The translations under genes and the position numbers were made by a program. Shown here in pieces: positions 18,898 to 31,600 of a stretch of DNA of 64,000 nucleotides (position 1 is the stretch's first letter; each line of letters starts with the position of its first letter). The stretch is taken from the NCBI RefSeq assembly GCF_018991925.1, contig NW_024725489.1, positions 5,337,614-5,401,613 on the forward strand, written 5' to 3'. The notes beneath the pieces were generated by a model that was given only the letters and a program-made list of their open reading frames with translations, did no database searches and was not told the DNA's origin. Source of the DNA: Homarus americanus (Eukaryota; Arthropoda; Malacostraca; Decapoda; Nephropidae).

Positions 18898-19412
18898 CAC
18901 TAGAGTAAATGCCACCTCTGCCACTGTGATAGATCATATCTGGACTTACAACACTCCTAATCTAGGAAGTGGAATTATTTATAACATTATCTCAGATCAC
19001 TTCCCAGTTTTTGCCATGTATAAAACTGCCACAGGACTTGAAAGGTCAAGTTGTCTCAATACAATACAGAGACTACTGCACCGACAATATGCCCCTTTTT
19101 GAAAACCACTTAATGAATGCTTAGTGGGATCTTGCCTACCGTATGCCTCTGACACCCCTAACGTGAACAGCTGCAACGTTTCATGCATCTTCAATGTCTG
19201 CTTTGATAAATGCTTCCCCTTCTAGACTAAGTCAGTGAAAACTGTATCCATTTCCAAACCCTATATCACAAGCAAATTCAAGACAATGATAAAAAAACCC
19301 ACAAACTCCAAAGGAAATTTGCAAAAAAGACCCATAACTTTCGGTGATGTTTATCAAAGTAACAGAAATAGAGTAACTCGAGCAGTTAGAAATGCCAGAT
19401 GTAGCTATTATA

Positions 19413-20251
19413 CAGTGGTCCCTCAGTTATCAAATGGTTCGATTAATGAAATTTCTGTTAACGAATTAGCTCCCTTAAGGATCTTCAATTCAGTTAACGA
19501 ACAAAACTTACGACAAACACGTTTTGTTGTAAGCATCAGCTGATTGGCCAGTCCGCCAATACATTAATCGGTTCTATGTTTACATTCGTTTCCAGTGGAG
19601 TAAATATCAAAAAGGTTGTGCTCTTTAATATTTTTGCATTTTTTTTATAATAAATTATTATTCATTTTAATATTTAGTTAACATATTGATAATATGTGTA
19701 GTACAGGGAACTAATATTTTGTGCGCCCATCAGCCGCTTTACTCACCCACCAAAGTGTCAGTTTAATTTTGTTTACGGTGGTGGAAACATCGTGTTTGTC
19801 GCTCTCTTGAATACAGAGTATTTTTACGTTTTTACATTCAAATTACATATTGTTCATTCTGAAATTTAGTTAACATGTTGATAATATATAGTACAGTGCA
19901 GTGTTGATTTAAATAAAATGATCTGTAATTACAGCTAGTGAATTTAAAATTTTATTGGTGAAATTACTGCCTCAAGCATGGGTCTAAAGAAAGGCGATTT
20001 CTCCTCCATCCCCACTTCCTTCTCTTCTCCCTTCTCCTCCTCCACCCCTCACTTCTAGTTCCCATCATCATCAACCAGCAACATTCTACATACACACCTC
20101 AAAGTAAGTGTACTTTACTGCATTTTGTTTATACTTTGTATGTACTTTTCTGTGAGCTGGATTCATTTACCCAATATCCCATTGAAATAATGGATTCGGT
20201 TAACGAACGACTCTGTGGAACGAATTGTGTTCGTTAACCGAGGGACCACTG
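19413..20251. mobile_element. pogo/Tigger-type non-autonomous element, 839 bp
   Basis: CAGTGGTCCCTCAGTTATC at the left and an inverted GTTAACCGAGGGACCACTG at the right, with TA on both sides (19411-19412, 20252-20253). LINE coding continues on both sides (…ARCSYYT / NKLQSASGDNKKTWN…). The inside shows no transposase. A second copy, inverted, is at 52107-54510. Confidence 0.9.
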
Positions 20252-22167
20252 TACAAATAAGCTCCAGTCAGCATCAGGTGACAATAAGAAAACCTGGAAT
20301 ATCATAAATTCTATTCAGAACAGGAACACTCAGCCTTCGGCCCCCACAGCTTTTATGATAAATGTTTTGGTTGTAACGGAACCCTCCCTCATTGCCAACC
20401 ACTTCAATTAATATTTTATTAATGTTGGCAAAAATCTTGTAGAGAGCATCTCTGATCACCATGAGAAATTTAGAGCCTACCTGTAAAACTCAGCAAAATG
20501 AACTGTTCTTATCTTGTCACAGCAGATGAATTATTATTGGTCATCATAAAATTGTCCAAATACAGTATGCAGCAGCAGGCGAAGACAATATGCCAATGAG
20601 CATCATTAAGAAAGTAGCCCACTTATTACTTCCTGTTCTCCTACACATTTGTAATTCCTCCTTCACTAGTGGTGTTTTTTCTGGATAAACTGAAAATTGC
20701 TAAAGTTCACCCAGCATATAAAAAATCTGGGGACAAAGTTCTTTTCAAGAATTACTGCCCGGTATCAGTCCTCCCAGCCTTGAGTAGGATACTGGAGAAG
20801 CTAGCATGTAGTAGACTAAATTCCTTCTGCAATGCCAATAACATCTTTACGGACTCCCAGTTTGGATTTAGAGCTAGAAGGTCAACTGAGAGTGCTCTGC
20901 TATCCTTTACTAATAACATCTTAACTCCTTTGATGACAGTCAATTCACAGTCGGTATTTTCTTGGATTTCTCTAAAGCCTTTGATACTGTCGACCATACC
21001 ATCCTCCTTTTAAAGCTTGAACATACGGCGTTAGGGGCCTGTCCCACAATTGGTTTACATCATATCTGTCCAACAGGAAGCAGTATGCCTGCTATAATAG
21101 TCACCAATCTGACTCCTCGCCAATCTTGTATGGCATCTCCCAAGGCTCCATTCTCGGTCCGTACTGTTTTTGTTGTACATAAACGATATATGTAGTCAAC
21201 TCCAGCACACTCATAAATACAACTTATTTGCAGACGATAGTAATCTCTATGCTAGCAACTCAGACCTCCATTCCTTGATGAGAACTATGAACACTGAAGT
21301 GTCTAAAGTCAAGACCTGGGTAATATGTTATAAACTGACCTTAGACCTCGAAAAAACCCACTACACGATCTTCCACAGAAGGAAAAACTTTTCCTCAGAC
21401 CTGGACCCCCTGTACCTTGGTAATACAGTCCTCAAACGCGAACAAAATACTACATTTCTCGGAGTTATTGTTGTTGAGAAACTTAACTGGAGAAACCACA
21501 TACAAGCCATTCCCAGTAAAGTCAATAAACAGTGCAGTATCATGTATCACACTCGACAGTCACTCACTCTTACAGCAATGAAAGAAATCTGTTATGATAT
21601 TGTTTATCAACGCCTGATACACGACGACTTAGGTCACTTGGGACACCCACGCCAGAGCTGATGACCATCTACAACTCCTTTATTCTCCTCAAACTAACGT
21701 ATGCGTCACCAGCCTGGTCGTCTTCTCTCAACTCCACCCAACAACGTCAGCTAGAGAAGGTACAGAAAAAGGCCTGCAGAATCATGCTCGGCGCAGAATA
21801 CTCTGGTTACACCAACACTCTCTCCACTCTGGAAATGCTATTCCTCAGTGACCTCCACCACCGAGCACTGGAAAGGTTTGGCAGCCAACTAATGCACCAC
21901 CCTCGTCATCGCCACCTCCTGCCACCGGCAGCCCCCCACCGACCCACCTCGCGCAGTCCGCCACTACAACAAAATTCAGCCCATACGAGCCCGCACCGAT
22001 AGATATAAGAATAGCGCCATCCCATCTATTGTTAAAATAATAAACAACTCTTGATTTATGTATTGTACAGCCCTATAAATATATTCAATGCATATTACAT
22101 CATTATGTCTAAATCAAATGCAAGTCTGTATATTTTCAGCCACCGGCTGCAACTCTATTAATAAACC

Positions 22168-22187
22168 GTTTATTATTATTATTATTA

Positions 22188-22234
<47 letters not shown>
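22168..22234. repeat. (TTA)n microsatellite, LINE tail
   Basis: About 21 TTA/ATT units with one TTG variant, directly at the 3' end of the LINE and abutting the duplicated zinc-finger block. Confidence 0.95.
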
Positions 22235-22236
<2 letters not shown>

Positions 22237-22986
22237 ATTAAGGTAGGTGTATATACTGAGTAAGGTACAGCTTGTGCAAGGAATACAAATTATACCAAAA
22301 CTATTATATTTCAGACATAAAGGTGGGAGAGGGTGGATGTAACAAAGGGACATCAGAAGGCCGTCCCACACAGACATCTCTCACCACAACCTACAAAACA
22401 GGAGGCAGAACAGGTCAAGAACAGTCCCTTAAAACTGTACAATAAGTCAGTGTGAGGATTAGTGAATACTGTATCTTCAGGAGAAGTTTGTAAGCATGAT
22501 TAATGTAAATTATCAACTGTGTAAATCATAAGTTACAAATATGAAAGTCAAGTTAGTGATCCTAGGAAACTGAGGATGAAAAGAAGGTTCACACAAGTGA
22601 ATCTTTCTCCTGAAAATATTGCACTGTTAAATGTTGTTTAAATACAACATGATGATTATTGTAATGTTTTACCTTAAACAAGACCTTGTGACTAATGCTT
22701 GTGATCACTGGTGAGAAAGTTCCAATACAGTACAGTACATAAATGTGGCAAGTGTTTGTCTCCACTGCTTGTGTACTGTTGAGATAAAGTTAACTTTTGG
22801 TTAAGGTTTCCTTGTGCAAGAGTAACCTCCATAACCACCTACATGTGGTGACTTATGAATAGGAACCATTTACCTGTGACGACTGGGATTTATATTGTTT
22901 TTATACTTTGAGTATATGTCTGAAAGGTCTGTCCATTGATGAAATATTATTTTGTACAAACTTTTGTAAATTACAGTTTGTAAAAG
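22235..22986 (+). repeat. Upstream part of the zinc-finger duplication, copy 1
   Basis: Matches 46888-47640 almost base for base (offset about 24653), including AGGTAGGTGTATATACTGAG and the stretch before the ATG. It ends TTTTGTAAATTACAG|TTTGTAAAAG-ATG, which looks like a 3' splice site, so an untranslated first exon probably lies within or upstream. Confidence 0.85.
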
Positions 22987-24261
22987 ATGGCTGATTTTGT
23001 TGGTCAAATGGCCAGACATGATGACGAGGGAAAGTGTCTGTGTGTATATTGTGGTAATGATGCTTTACAAACGCATACCTATATGACTGAACACGCTGAT
23101 GTGATAGATATTAAATATGAAGAAGTTGATGAAAGCTTTGACAGTAACTGTGAAACAACACAACATGTGGCTCTGCTTGCTGAGAAAGATATCAAGTGTG
23201 AAGCATTTGATGTAAGTTATAACAGTAACTCTGATGAGACACAACATGTGACTGTTGATGGGAAAGATATCAAGTGTGAAGCATTTGATGCAAGTTTTAA
23301 CAGTAACTCTGATGAGAGACAACATGTGACTGTTGCTCAGGAAAATGTTAAATGCCAAGGAATTGGTAAATGTTATAACAGAGAGAATCAGCTGAAGGAA
23401 CATATGGTACACAGTGAGAACAATTTGGAGTGTAGTAAAAGGATTTATTCACAGTACAATCATGTAAACCAGCATTTGGATATGCTCACTGCAGAGAAAA
23501 AATATAAGTGTGAAGAGTGTGGGAAAAGTTATTACAGAAAGTGTGAGTTGAAGGAACATATGTTTGTACACACTGGTAAGAAAACTTTTAAGTGTGAAGA
23601 GTGTGGTAAAACGTTTTACAGAAAGGATCATCTTCTGAGACATATGTTAGTGCACACTGCTGAGAAACCTTTTAAGTGTGAAGAGTGTGGTAAAACGTTT
23701 TACAGAAAGGATCACCTAAAGAATCATATGTTATTGCACACTGCTGAGAAACCTTTGAAAACTTTGGAGTGTGAAGAGTGTGGGAAAAGTTACTACAGAA
23801 AGCGTGAACTGGAGGAACACATGCTTGCACACACTGGTGAGAAAAGTGTTAAGTGTGAAAAGTGTGGGAAAAGTTTCTACACAAAGAAGAGTCTGAAGAG
23901 GCATTTAGTTGTACACACTGATGAGAAACCTTTTAAGTGTGAAGAGTGTGGTAAAAGTTTTTCCAGAAATGAAGTTCTGAAAAAACATTTGCTTATACAC
24001 AATGGTGAGAAAATTTTTAAGTGTGAAGAGTGTGGTAAAAGTTATTACGTAAAGTATAGGCTGAAGGTACACATGCTTGTACACAATGGTGAGAAAAATT
24101 TTAGGTGTGAAGAGTGTGGTAAAAGTTTTTATGCGAAGGACATTCTGAAGAGGCATTTAGTTGTACACACTGGTGAGAAACCTTTTATGTGTGAAGAGTG
24201 TGGTAAAAGTTTTTCCAGAAAAGGTGATCTCAAGAAACATTTGGTTACATGCACTGATTAG
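22987..24261 (+). CDS. C2H2 zinc-finger protein, nine fingers
   Basis: 424 residues in one exon, likely a sequence-specific nuclear DNA-binding protein. Residues 1-65 start MADFVGQMARHDDEGKC. Three tandem acidic repeats follow (D-I-K-C-E-A-F-D … S-D-E-T-Q-H-V-T), then two degenerate finger-like units. From about residue 174 nine fingers of the form KCEECGKSFxxK…LKxHxxxHTGEKP follow. The third linker carries three extra residues (EKPLKT). The last finger ends HLVTC, so it is C2HC, unlike HLVRH in the paralogue. A LINE fragment begins directly after the stop, so the 3' end may be cut. It is a duplicate of 47641-49569. Confidence 0.9.
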   Translation: MADFVGQMARHDDEGKCLCVYCGNDALQTHTYMTEHADVIDIKYEEVDESFDSNCETTQHVALLAEKDIKCEAFDVSYNSNSDETQHVTVDGKDIKCEAFDASFNSNSDERQHVTVAQENVKCQGIGKCYNRENQLKEHMVHSENNLECSKRIYSQYNHVNQHLDMLTAEKKYKCEECGKSYYRKCELKEHMFVHTGKKTFKCEECGKTFYRKDHLLRHMLVHTAEKPFKCEECGKTFYRKDHLKNHMLLHTAEKPLKTLECEECGKSYYRKRELEEHMLAHTGEKSVKCEKCGKSFYTKKSLKRHLVVHTDEKPFKCEECGKSFSRNEVLKKHLLIHNGEKIFKCEECGKSYYVKYRLKVHMLVHNGEKNFRCEECGKSFYAKDILKRHLVVHTGEKPFMCEECGKSFSRKGDLKKHLVTCTD

Positions 24262-24790
24262 GAATTACTGTGTGGTTTACCTTAACTTTAACAAAGTCTT
24301 CAACAGAGTCCCCCATGAAAGACTAATATTTAAAGTGGAGGCTCATGGAATTGGAGGTGATATTCTAAATTGGATTGGAGCGTGGTTACAGGACAGGAAA
24401 CAGCGAGTCAGCATTAACTGCACTAAATTTGATTGGGGTAACATCACTAGTGGCATACCCCAAGGCTCAGTACTTGGACCATTACCATTTATTACATATG
24501 GTACATAAACTACATAGTTATGGGCATAGACAGCAACATTAAGTAAATTTGCTGACAACACTAAAATAAGGTAAATAATTAAATCTGACAAGGACTGCAA
24601 AATTACAGGAAGATCTATGCAAATTTTTTGCATGGTCTGAGAAATGGCAGATGAAATTTAATGGGGAAAAATGTAAAGTACTTAGCCTAGGAGATGTAAA
24701 TAGAAACCAGATATCAGATGAACAACGTTATTATACAGAATTCTGACTGAGAAAGATTTATGAGTAATGATAAGTAGGAATCCTAAACCA
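24262..24790 (+). pseudogene. CR1/Jockey-like LINE RT fragment
   Basis: [40 protein letters not shown] and [14 protein letters not shown], then a decayed ADD region and MKFNGEKCKVLSLGDVN-like text. Same family as 38826-40495 and 54780-55370. It begins immediately after the stop codon of the zinc-finger gene. Confidence 0.85.
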
Positions 24791-24832
24791 AGACAACTGT
24801 GTATATATTTTTTTTTTATATATACAGTCGCC

Positions 24833-25544
24833 GCAAAAGAAATGTTGACATTGTGTTCACCTTGAGATTTGGAGGAGAATAAAAATTAAAAACATGACTT
24901 ACGTGACGTTTATTACAGTATTTACCTTACATTTAGTATTTGGTCATGTTACCTTTCGTTTTCAATACCATCTGCAGTCGTTTTGGCATTGATTGGGCGA
25001 GGTTGGCAAAGTAGATGATGTCCATGTTGACCCACAACTTTTTCAGCTCCTGCAGGTCCTTGATGTTGCTGGGTCTGGCCTCTTGAATCTTGTTTTTCAT
25101 CACATTCCAAGTGTTTTCGATCGGGTTTAAGTCGGGGGAGTTACCAGGCCACTCTAACACATCAATTTCATTGTCACTGAGGAACTTTGTGACTGTTTTT
25201 GACTTGTGGGCAGGAGCACCATCATGCATGAAAAGATGACATTGATGGATTGGCCAAAACGGTAGCATATGGTCCCTTAATACCTCGATATAATTAGTTC
25301 CCTTCATCGTGACATTCTTGGGAAGGAAGTACAGACCTTCCCTGCCCTCGCAACCACTAAAAGCACCCCACACTATCTGGATGCATCACTGTCTTGACGG
25401 TGTACTTTAGAGAGTACCGCGCTACATTCTTGGGCCAACGCATGATCTTCAAGGCACCCCTCACCAGCCTAAAGGTGCTTTTATCACTAAACATCACCTT
25501 CTTTCAGTCGTCTCATGTCCAATGCTGGTATTTCTTGCAGAAAT
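24833..25544 (-). mobile_element. Tc1-like transposon, one end and most of the transposase
   Basis: A TIR-like end CAGTCGCCGCAAAAGAAATG at about 24832, preceded by TA. Transposase lies on the minus strand. The other end is replaced by the satellite array at about 25545. Confidence 0.8.
24933..25544 (-). pseudogene. Tc1-like transposase, 5'-truncated
   Basis: The minus strand reads FCKKYQHWT at the edge of the array, FSDKSTFRLVRG (first catalytic D), RWPKNVARYS, then after a small break WGAFSGCEGREGLYFLP, LFMHDGAPAHKS (second D) and WPGNSPDLNPIENTWNVMK with the catalytic E 34 residues later (DD34E). It ends KTKGNMTKY. The N-terminal DNA-binding half is gone, with the array in its place. The frame is broken near 25374. 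Confidence 0.85.
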
Positions 25545-27938
25545 TAATCCACCACCACCTCCAACACCGCCACCTCCACTAACACTACCACCTCCTCCAC
25601 CACCTTCACCACTAACACTACCACCTCCACCACTAACACCTCCACCTTCACCACTAACACTGCCACCCCCACCACTAATATCACCTCTTCCACCACTAAC
25701 ACCACCACTAACACCAACACCTCCACTATTAACACCACCACCACCACTAACGTCACCACCTCCAAAACACCACCACCAACACCTTCACCACTAACACCTC
25801 CAACACCACCACCTCCAACACCACCACCTCCACCACTAACACCAAGCACCAACTAACACCACCACTAACACCACCACCACCTCCACTACTAACACATACC
25901 TCCACCACTAATGCCACCACCTCCACCACTAACACCACCACCTCCACCACCTCCACCACTAACACCACCACCACCTCCACCACTGCTTTACCACTAACAT
26001 CACCACCTCCACCACCACTAACATCACCACCTCCACCACCACTAACATCTACCTCCACCACTAACGCCACCACCTCCTGACACCGCCACTCCATCACTAA
26101 CACCGCCTCCATCACTAACTTTCCAGCACCTCCACCACCAGCATACTACCTCCACCACTAACCTGCCACCTCCATCACCTAACACCACCACCTCCACCAC
26201 TAACACCTCCTCCACCACTAACGCCACCACCTCACCACTAACACCACCCCATCACCACTAACGCCTGCATCACCACTAACACCACCTCCACCACTAACAC
26301 CACCACCTCCACCACTAACGCCGCCTCACCACAACACCACCTTTCCACCACTAACAACACCTCCACCACTAACAACACCACCTTCACCACCACGAACACC
26401 ACCACCATCACCATCACCTCCACCACCCACCTTCACCACCACTAACACCACCACCTAACAACATCACCTTCACCACTAACACCACTATCTCACCACGCTT
26501 TCAACACCCACTCCACCACTAACACTGCCGCATCACCACTAACACCACCTCCACCACTAACACCATCACCACCTCTTTACCGTCACCACCACCACTAACA
26601 CCACCACCTCCACCACCGCACCACTACCTCCACCGCATTGCCACCTCCACCACCCCTAACAACACCACCTCCACCACCAACAACACCTGCCTCCACCACT
26701 AACAACACCACCTTCGCCACCACTATCACCACCACCTCACCACCACCTTCACCACCACTAACAGCATCACCTTCACCACCTAACACCACTATCTCCACCA
26801 CCACTAACACCACTGCATCACCACTAACACTGCCGCATCACCACTAACACCGCCACACTCACCACACCAACACCGTCACCACTCCACCACTAACACCACT
26901 ACATCACACCACTAACACTGCCACCTCCACCACTAACACCACCTCCAACACTGACGTACTGCCACCTCCACCACTAACACCGCCACCTCCACCCACCACT
27001 AACACCGCCACCTCCACCACTAACACCGCCACCTCCACCACTAACACCACCACCTCCACCACTAACACCGCCACCTCCACCCACCACTAACAACACCACC
27101 TCCACCACCTAACACCACCACCACCACCAACACCACACTCCACGCAACACACTCCACCACTAGCCCCACCACATCACCACCAACAACACCACCACCTCCA
27201 CCACTAACAACACCACCACCTCACACCACCAGCACCTCCACCGACTATCCCACTAACACCACCACCTCCACCACTAACACCGCCGCATCACCACTAACAC
27301 CGCCACCTCCACCACTAACACCACCACAACTATCACCACTAACGCCACCGCATCACCACTAACACCACCACACCACCTCCGCCACTAACACCACCTCCAC
27401 CACCAACACCTCACCACTAACGCCACCACCTCCACCACTAACACCGCCACCTCCACCACAATAACACCGCCACTCCACCACTAACACCACCACCTCCACC
27501 GCTTACCTTCCTATCACCACTAACACCAACCAACCAACCCAACCCACCAACCCCACCTCCACCACCAACACCCCAACCCAACCACCAACCAACCACCCCA
27601 CCCACCACACCCACCCTCCACCCACCACCACCACCCACCACCAACACCACCACCTCCACCACCAACACCACCACCCAACCACCAACACCACCACCCACAA
27701 CCAACACCACCACTCCACACCAACACCACCACCTCCACCCACCCACCACCAACACCACCACCTCCACCACACAACACCACCACCACCCAACTACCAACAC
27801 CACCACCTCCACCACCACACCACCACCTCCACCACCAACACCACCACCCACCACCAACACCACCACCTCCACCACTCACCACCACCTCCACCACTCACAC
27901 CACCACCTCCACCACCACACACCTCCACCACTCCACAC
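25545..27938. repeat. C-rich satellite-like array A
   Basis: Plus strand composed of 3-bp-phased words CCACCT, CCACCA and CTAACA in 18-, 21- and 24-bp units such as CACCTCCACCACTAACACC. G is nearly absent. Because units are multiples of three, long frames of proline (plus) or Gly/Val/Trp (minus) stay open; they are not genes. The right part (about 27500-27938) has an AACCAACCCA-rich segment that recurs at 62980-63395. Confidence 0.95.
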
Positions 27939-28620
27939 AACCTATATTAGCCTCTGTCACATAATATATAATATGGGCTAAGACATATATTCACTATATA
28001 CATTCTATCACCCAGACTATTGAGCATACAACTATATAAGTCTATTTGGTCACACTCTGGGTGATAGTCAAACATTTGTTCATTAACACCTCTCGTGTAT
28101 TCAGCCCATAAATCTACAGACTCAACCTCCTGTGTGAGTGTTTTAGATAATGTCTGTGTATGATCGGTACTCTCCAACCACCAGACTCAAGAGAGGACAA
28201 CCAGTTTCCCAGTTCACAGCCAGACATGGTACTCAAAAGCCACATGGAGATCAGCCTCCAGTCTGTACTCTCTGATTATATTAGCTACCATTAACATATT
28301 TTGCTAATAGCTAATGCTTATTAGTCTGTCAATACCAAATAATTGCAGCATGACTACCCATATAACTAGAAAATCACCATGTGTTTTATCTTTAAAACTG
28401 TAACAATGAGTGAGGAGAACAGTTCAGTACCTGTGTTCTTGTTTAACTTGCAAGCTTGGAGAATTACAAAACAACCTAGGACAGCTGTACGATTTCAAGT
28501 ATCAACCACCTACGACTGTATCGAAGGCATACGAGATTACCTGATTTTCACCCAGCTGCATCAGAGGTACCAGCGACTCGCCAACATTCCATTCAGCAAG
28601 TGTTAACAAGGAGGTCTGAC
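27939..28620 (+). repeat. Unique cassette between arrays, copy 1
   Basis: About 680 bp of ordinary composition (CCTCTGTCACATAATATATA …, CAGCCCATAAATCTACAGAC …, ACAATGAGTGAGGAGAACAG …). A second copy at 63400-64000 has the same order but many 1-3-base indels. A 75-codon frame (28379-28606) is not kept open in copy 2, so no protein is supported. Confidence 0.85.
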
Positions 28621-28632
28621 ATCAAACCATAG

Positions 28633-31600
28633 CCAAACACACCACCCACCACACCAACACCACCACCTCCACCACCAACACACCACCACCTCCACCACCA
28701 CACCACCCACCACCACCACCACCCCTCCACCACCACCACCACCTCCTCCACCACCAACAACACTATACCACCACCAACACCACCTCCACCACTCACAACA
28801 CTCACTCCTCCACTAACACCACCACCAAAACCACCACCCACCACCAACACCACCACCTCCACCACCAACACCATCACAACCACCAACACCACCTCCACCA
28901 CCAACACACCACCTCCACCACCAACACCATCACCCACCACCAACACAATCACTCCACCACCACCACTCCACTCCTCCACCACCACCACCACCAAACCACC
29001 ACCCACCACCACTACCACCACCACCACCCACCACCACTCATCACAACCACCAACACTCACCTCCACCACCAACACCATCACCACCACCAACACCATCACA
29101 AACCACCAACACCACCTCCTCCACCACTAACACACAATCACCTCCACCACCAACACCACCTCCACCACCAACACCACCTCCACCCACCACAACACCATCA
29201 CCACCACCAACACCACCTCCTCCACCCACCAACACCACCTCCACCACCACCAAAACCACCACCTCCAACCACCAACACCACCACCTCCACCACCAACACA
29301 ATCACCTCCACCACTAACACCACCTCCACCACTCACACACCACCCACCACCACCAACACCATCACCACCACTCAACACCACCTCCACCACCAACACACCT
29401 CCACCAACACCACCACCAAAACCACCACCCACCACCACTTCACCACCACCCAACCACCACCAACACCCATCACAACCACCAACACCACCTCCTCCACCAC
29501 TAACACCACCTCCCACCACCAACACCACCACCTCCACCACCAACACCATCACCACCACTAACACCACCTCCACCACCAACACCCACCTCCACTCACAACA
29601 ACACCACCAACACCAACACCTCCACCACCAACACCACCCTCACCCACCAACACCACCACCTCCACCACTAACACCATCACCACCACTAACACCATCACCA
29701 CCACCAACACAACCCCTCCACCCCACACACCACCACCTCCAACTAACACCACCACCTCCACCACTAACACACCCACCTCCACCACCATCTCCACCAACAA
29801 CACAAACCACCTCCACCACCAACACCACCAACCCCACCACTAAAACCACCACCCACCACCAACACCACCACTCCACCACCTCAACACCACCTCCACCACC
29901 TGACACCCACCTCCACCACTAACTCTAACTTCCACCACCAACACCACCAATTCCACCACTAAAGCACCACCAACTCCACCATCTGCACCAACCACCCACC
30001 ACCAACACCTCCACCCACAACACCACCACCCACCATCATCTCCACCACCAACACCACCACCTCCACCACCAACACCACCCACCCCAACACCACCACCCAC
30101 CACCAACACCACCAACTCCACCACCAACATCACCCACCTCCACCACCAACACAACCAACTCCACCTAACACCACCACCTGCACCACTAACACCACCACCC
30201 ACCCACTAACCACCACCACCCCACCACCAACACCACCACCACCAACACAACCACCTCCCAACTCTAACACCACCACCTCCACCACTAACACCACCACCAA
30301 AACCACCTCAACACCAACTACCTCCACCACCAACACCACCTCCACCACCAACACAAACCACCACCACCACACTAACCCACCACCTCCACCACCACCCCAC
30401 CGCCCCACCACTACACAACCACCACCTCCACCACACCAACACAACCACCACTCCAACCACCAACACTACTCTAACACAAACACCCCACCACTCAACACCA
30501 CTCACTCCACCACCAACACTACCACCCACCACTAACACCACCGCCCACCACTCAACACAACCACCACCTCCACCACTCAACACTCACTCCACCACCAACC
30601 CACCTCCACCACTAACACCACCTCCACCACTAACACCACCTCCACCACTAACACCACCACCTCCACCACCACCACTACCCCACCTCCACCACTAACACAA
30701 CCACACCTCCACCACTAACACAACCACCTCCACCACACCAACACAACCTCCTCCCACCACTAACACCACCTCCACCACCACCTCCACCACTAACACCACC
30801 ACCTCTCCACCACTCCACCACCACCCACCTCCACCACCAACACCACCAACTCTACCACCAACACAACCACCCCACCACTAACACCACCACCTCCACCACC
30901 AACCCCACCACCTCCACCACAACACCACCACCACCACCACACCACCTCCACCACACTCAACACCACCTCCATCCACCACCAACACCACCACCTCCACCCA
31001 CTCACCAACACCACCTCCACCCACCAACACCACCATTCCAATCAAATACACACAACCACCTCCACCACTCATAACCCACGAACCCACCACTAACACCCTC
31101 CACCACTAACACCACCTCCTCCACCACACCACCACCACTCCACCACCAACACCACCACCTCCACCACTAACACCACCACCTCCACCACCAACACCACCAC
31201 CCAACTAACACCCACCACCAACACCACCACCCACCCCACCAACACCACCACCCAACCACCAACACCACCACACCACCAACACCACCACACCCACCACCAA
31301 CACCCCACCATCTCCAACCTCACCAACACCACCACCCCACCACCGACACCACCTCCACCACCAACACCACCACCTCCACCCACACCAACACCACACCCCT
31401 CCACCACCAACACCACCACCCACCACCAGCACCACCAACTCCACCCACATCCAACCACCCCACCAACCAACTACATCCACCACCAACACCTCCACCATCA
31501 ACCACCACCACTCCACCACCATCTCTGCAACACACCAATCACCTCACCAACTCAACACAACCACCACTTCCAACACCACCACCAACACCACCACTCCAAC

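Larger units (their letters stand above)
17830..22234 (+). mobile_element. CR1/Jockey-like LINE, broken and twice invaded
   Basis: An apurinic-type endonuclease region begins near 17835 (GGVSLYVDIKYNTPL, then ITGDFNLDKL at about 18073). It continues after a hAT insertion as RVNATSATVIDHIW and ends SDHFPV. After a second insertion (19413-20251) the RT follows in several frames: [49 protein letters not shown] with the FADD catalytic motif, then SFILLKLTYASPAWSSSL and RACRIMLG-like text to about 22010. It ends with a (TTA)n tail at 22168-22234. Stops and shifts make it non-functional. Confidence 0.85.

Noticed and set aside
23065..23412. Minus-strand frames opposite the zinc-finger genes (also 47719-48066, 48103-48876, 49273-49560)
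   Set aside because: Antisense shadows of repetitive C2H2 coding sequence; they contain Phe/Leu/Thr-rich repeats with the finger period and no start context.
28379..28606. 75-codon frame in the cassette (MSEENSSVPVFLFNLQ…)
   Set aside because: The second cassette copy breaks the frame by several indels, so there is no coding conservation.
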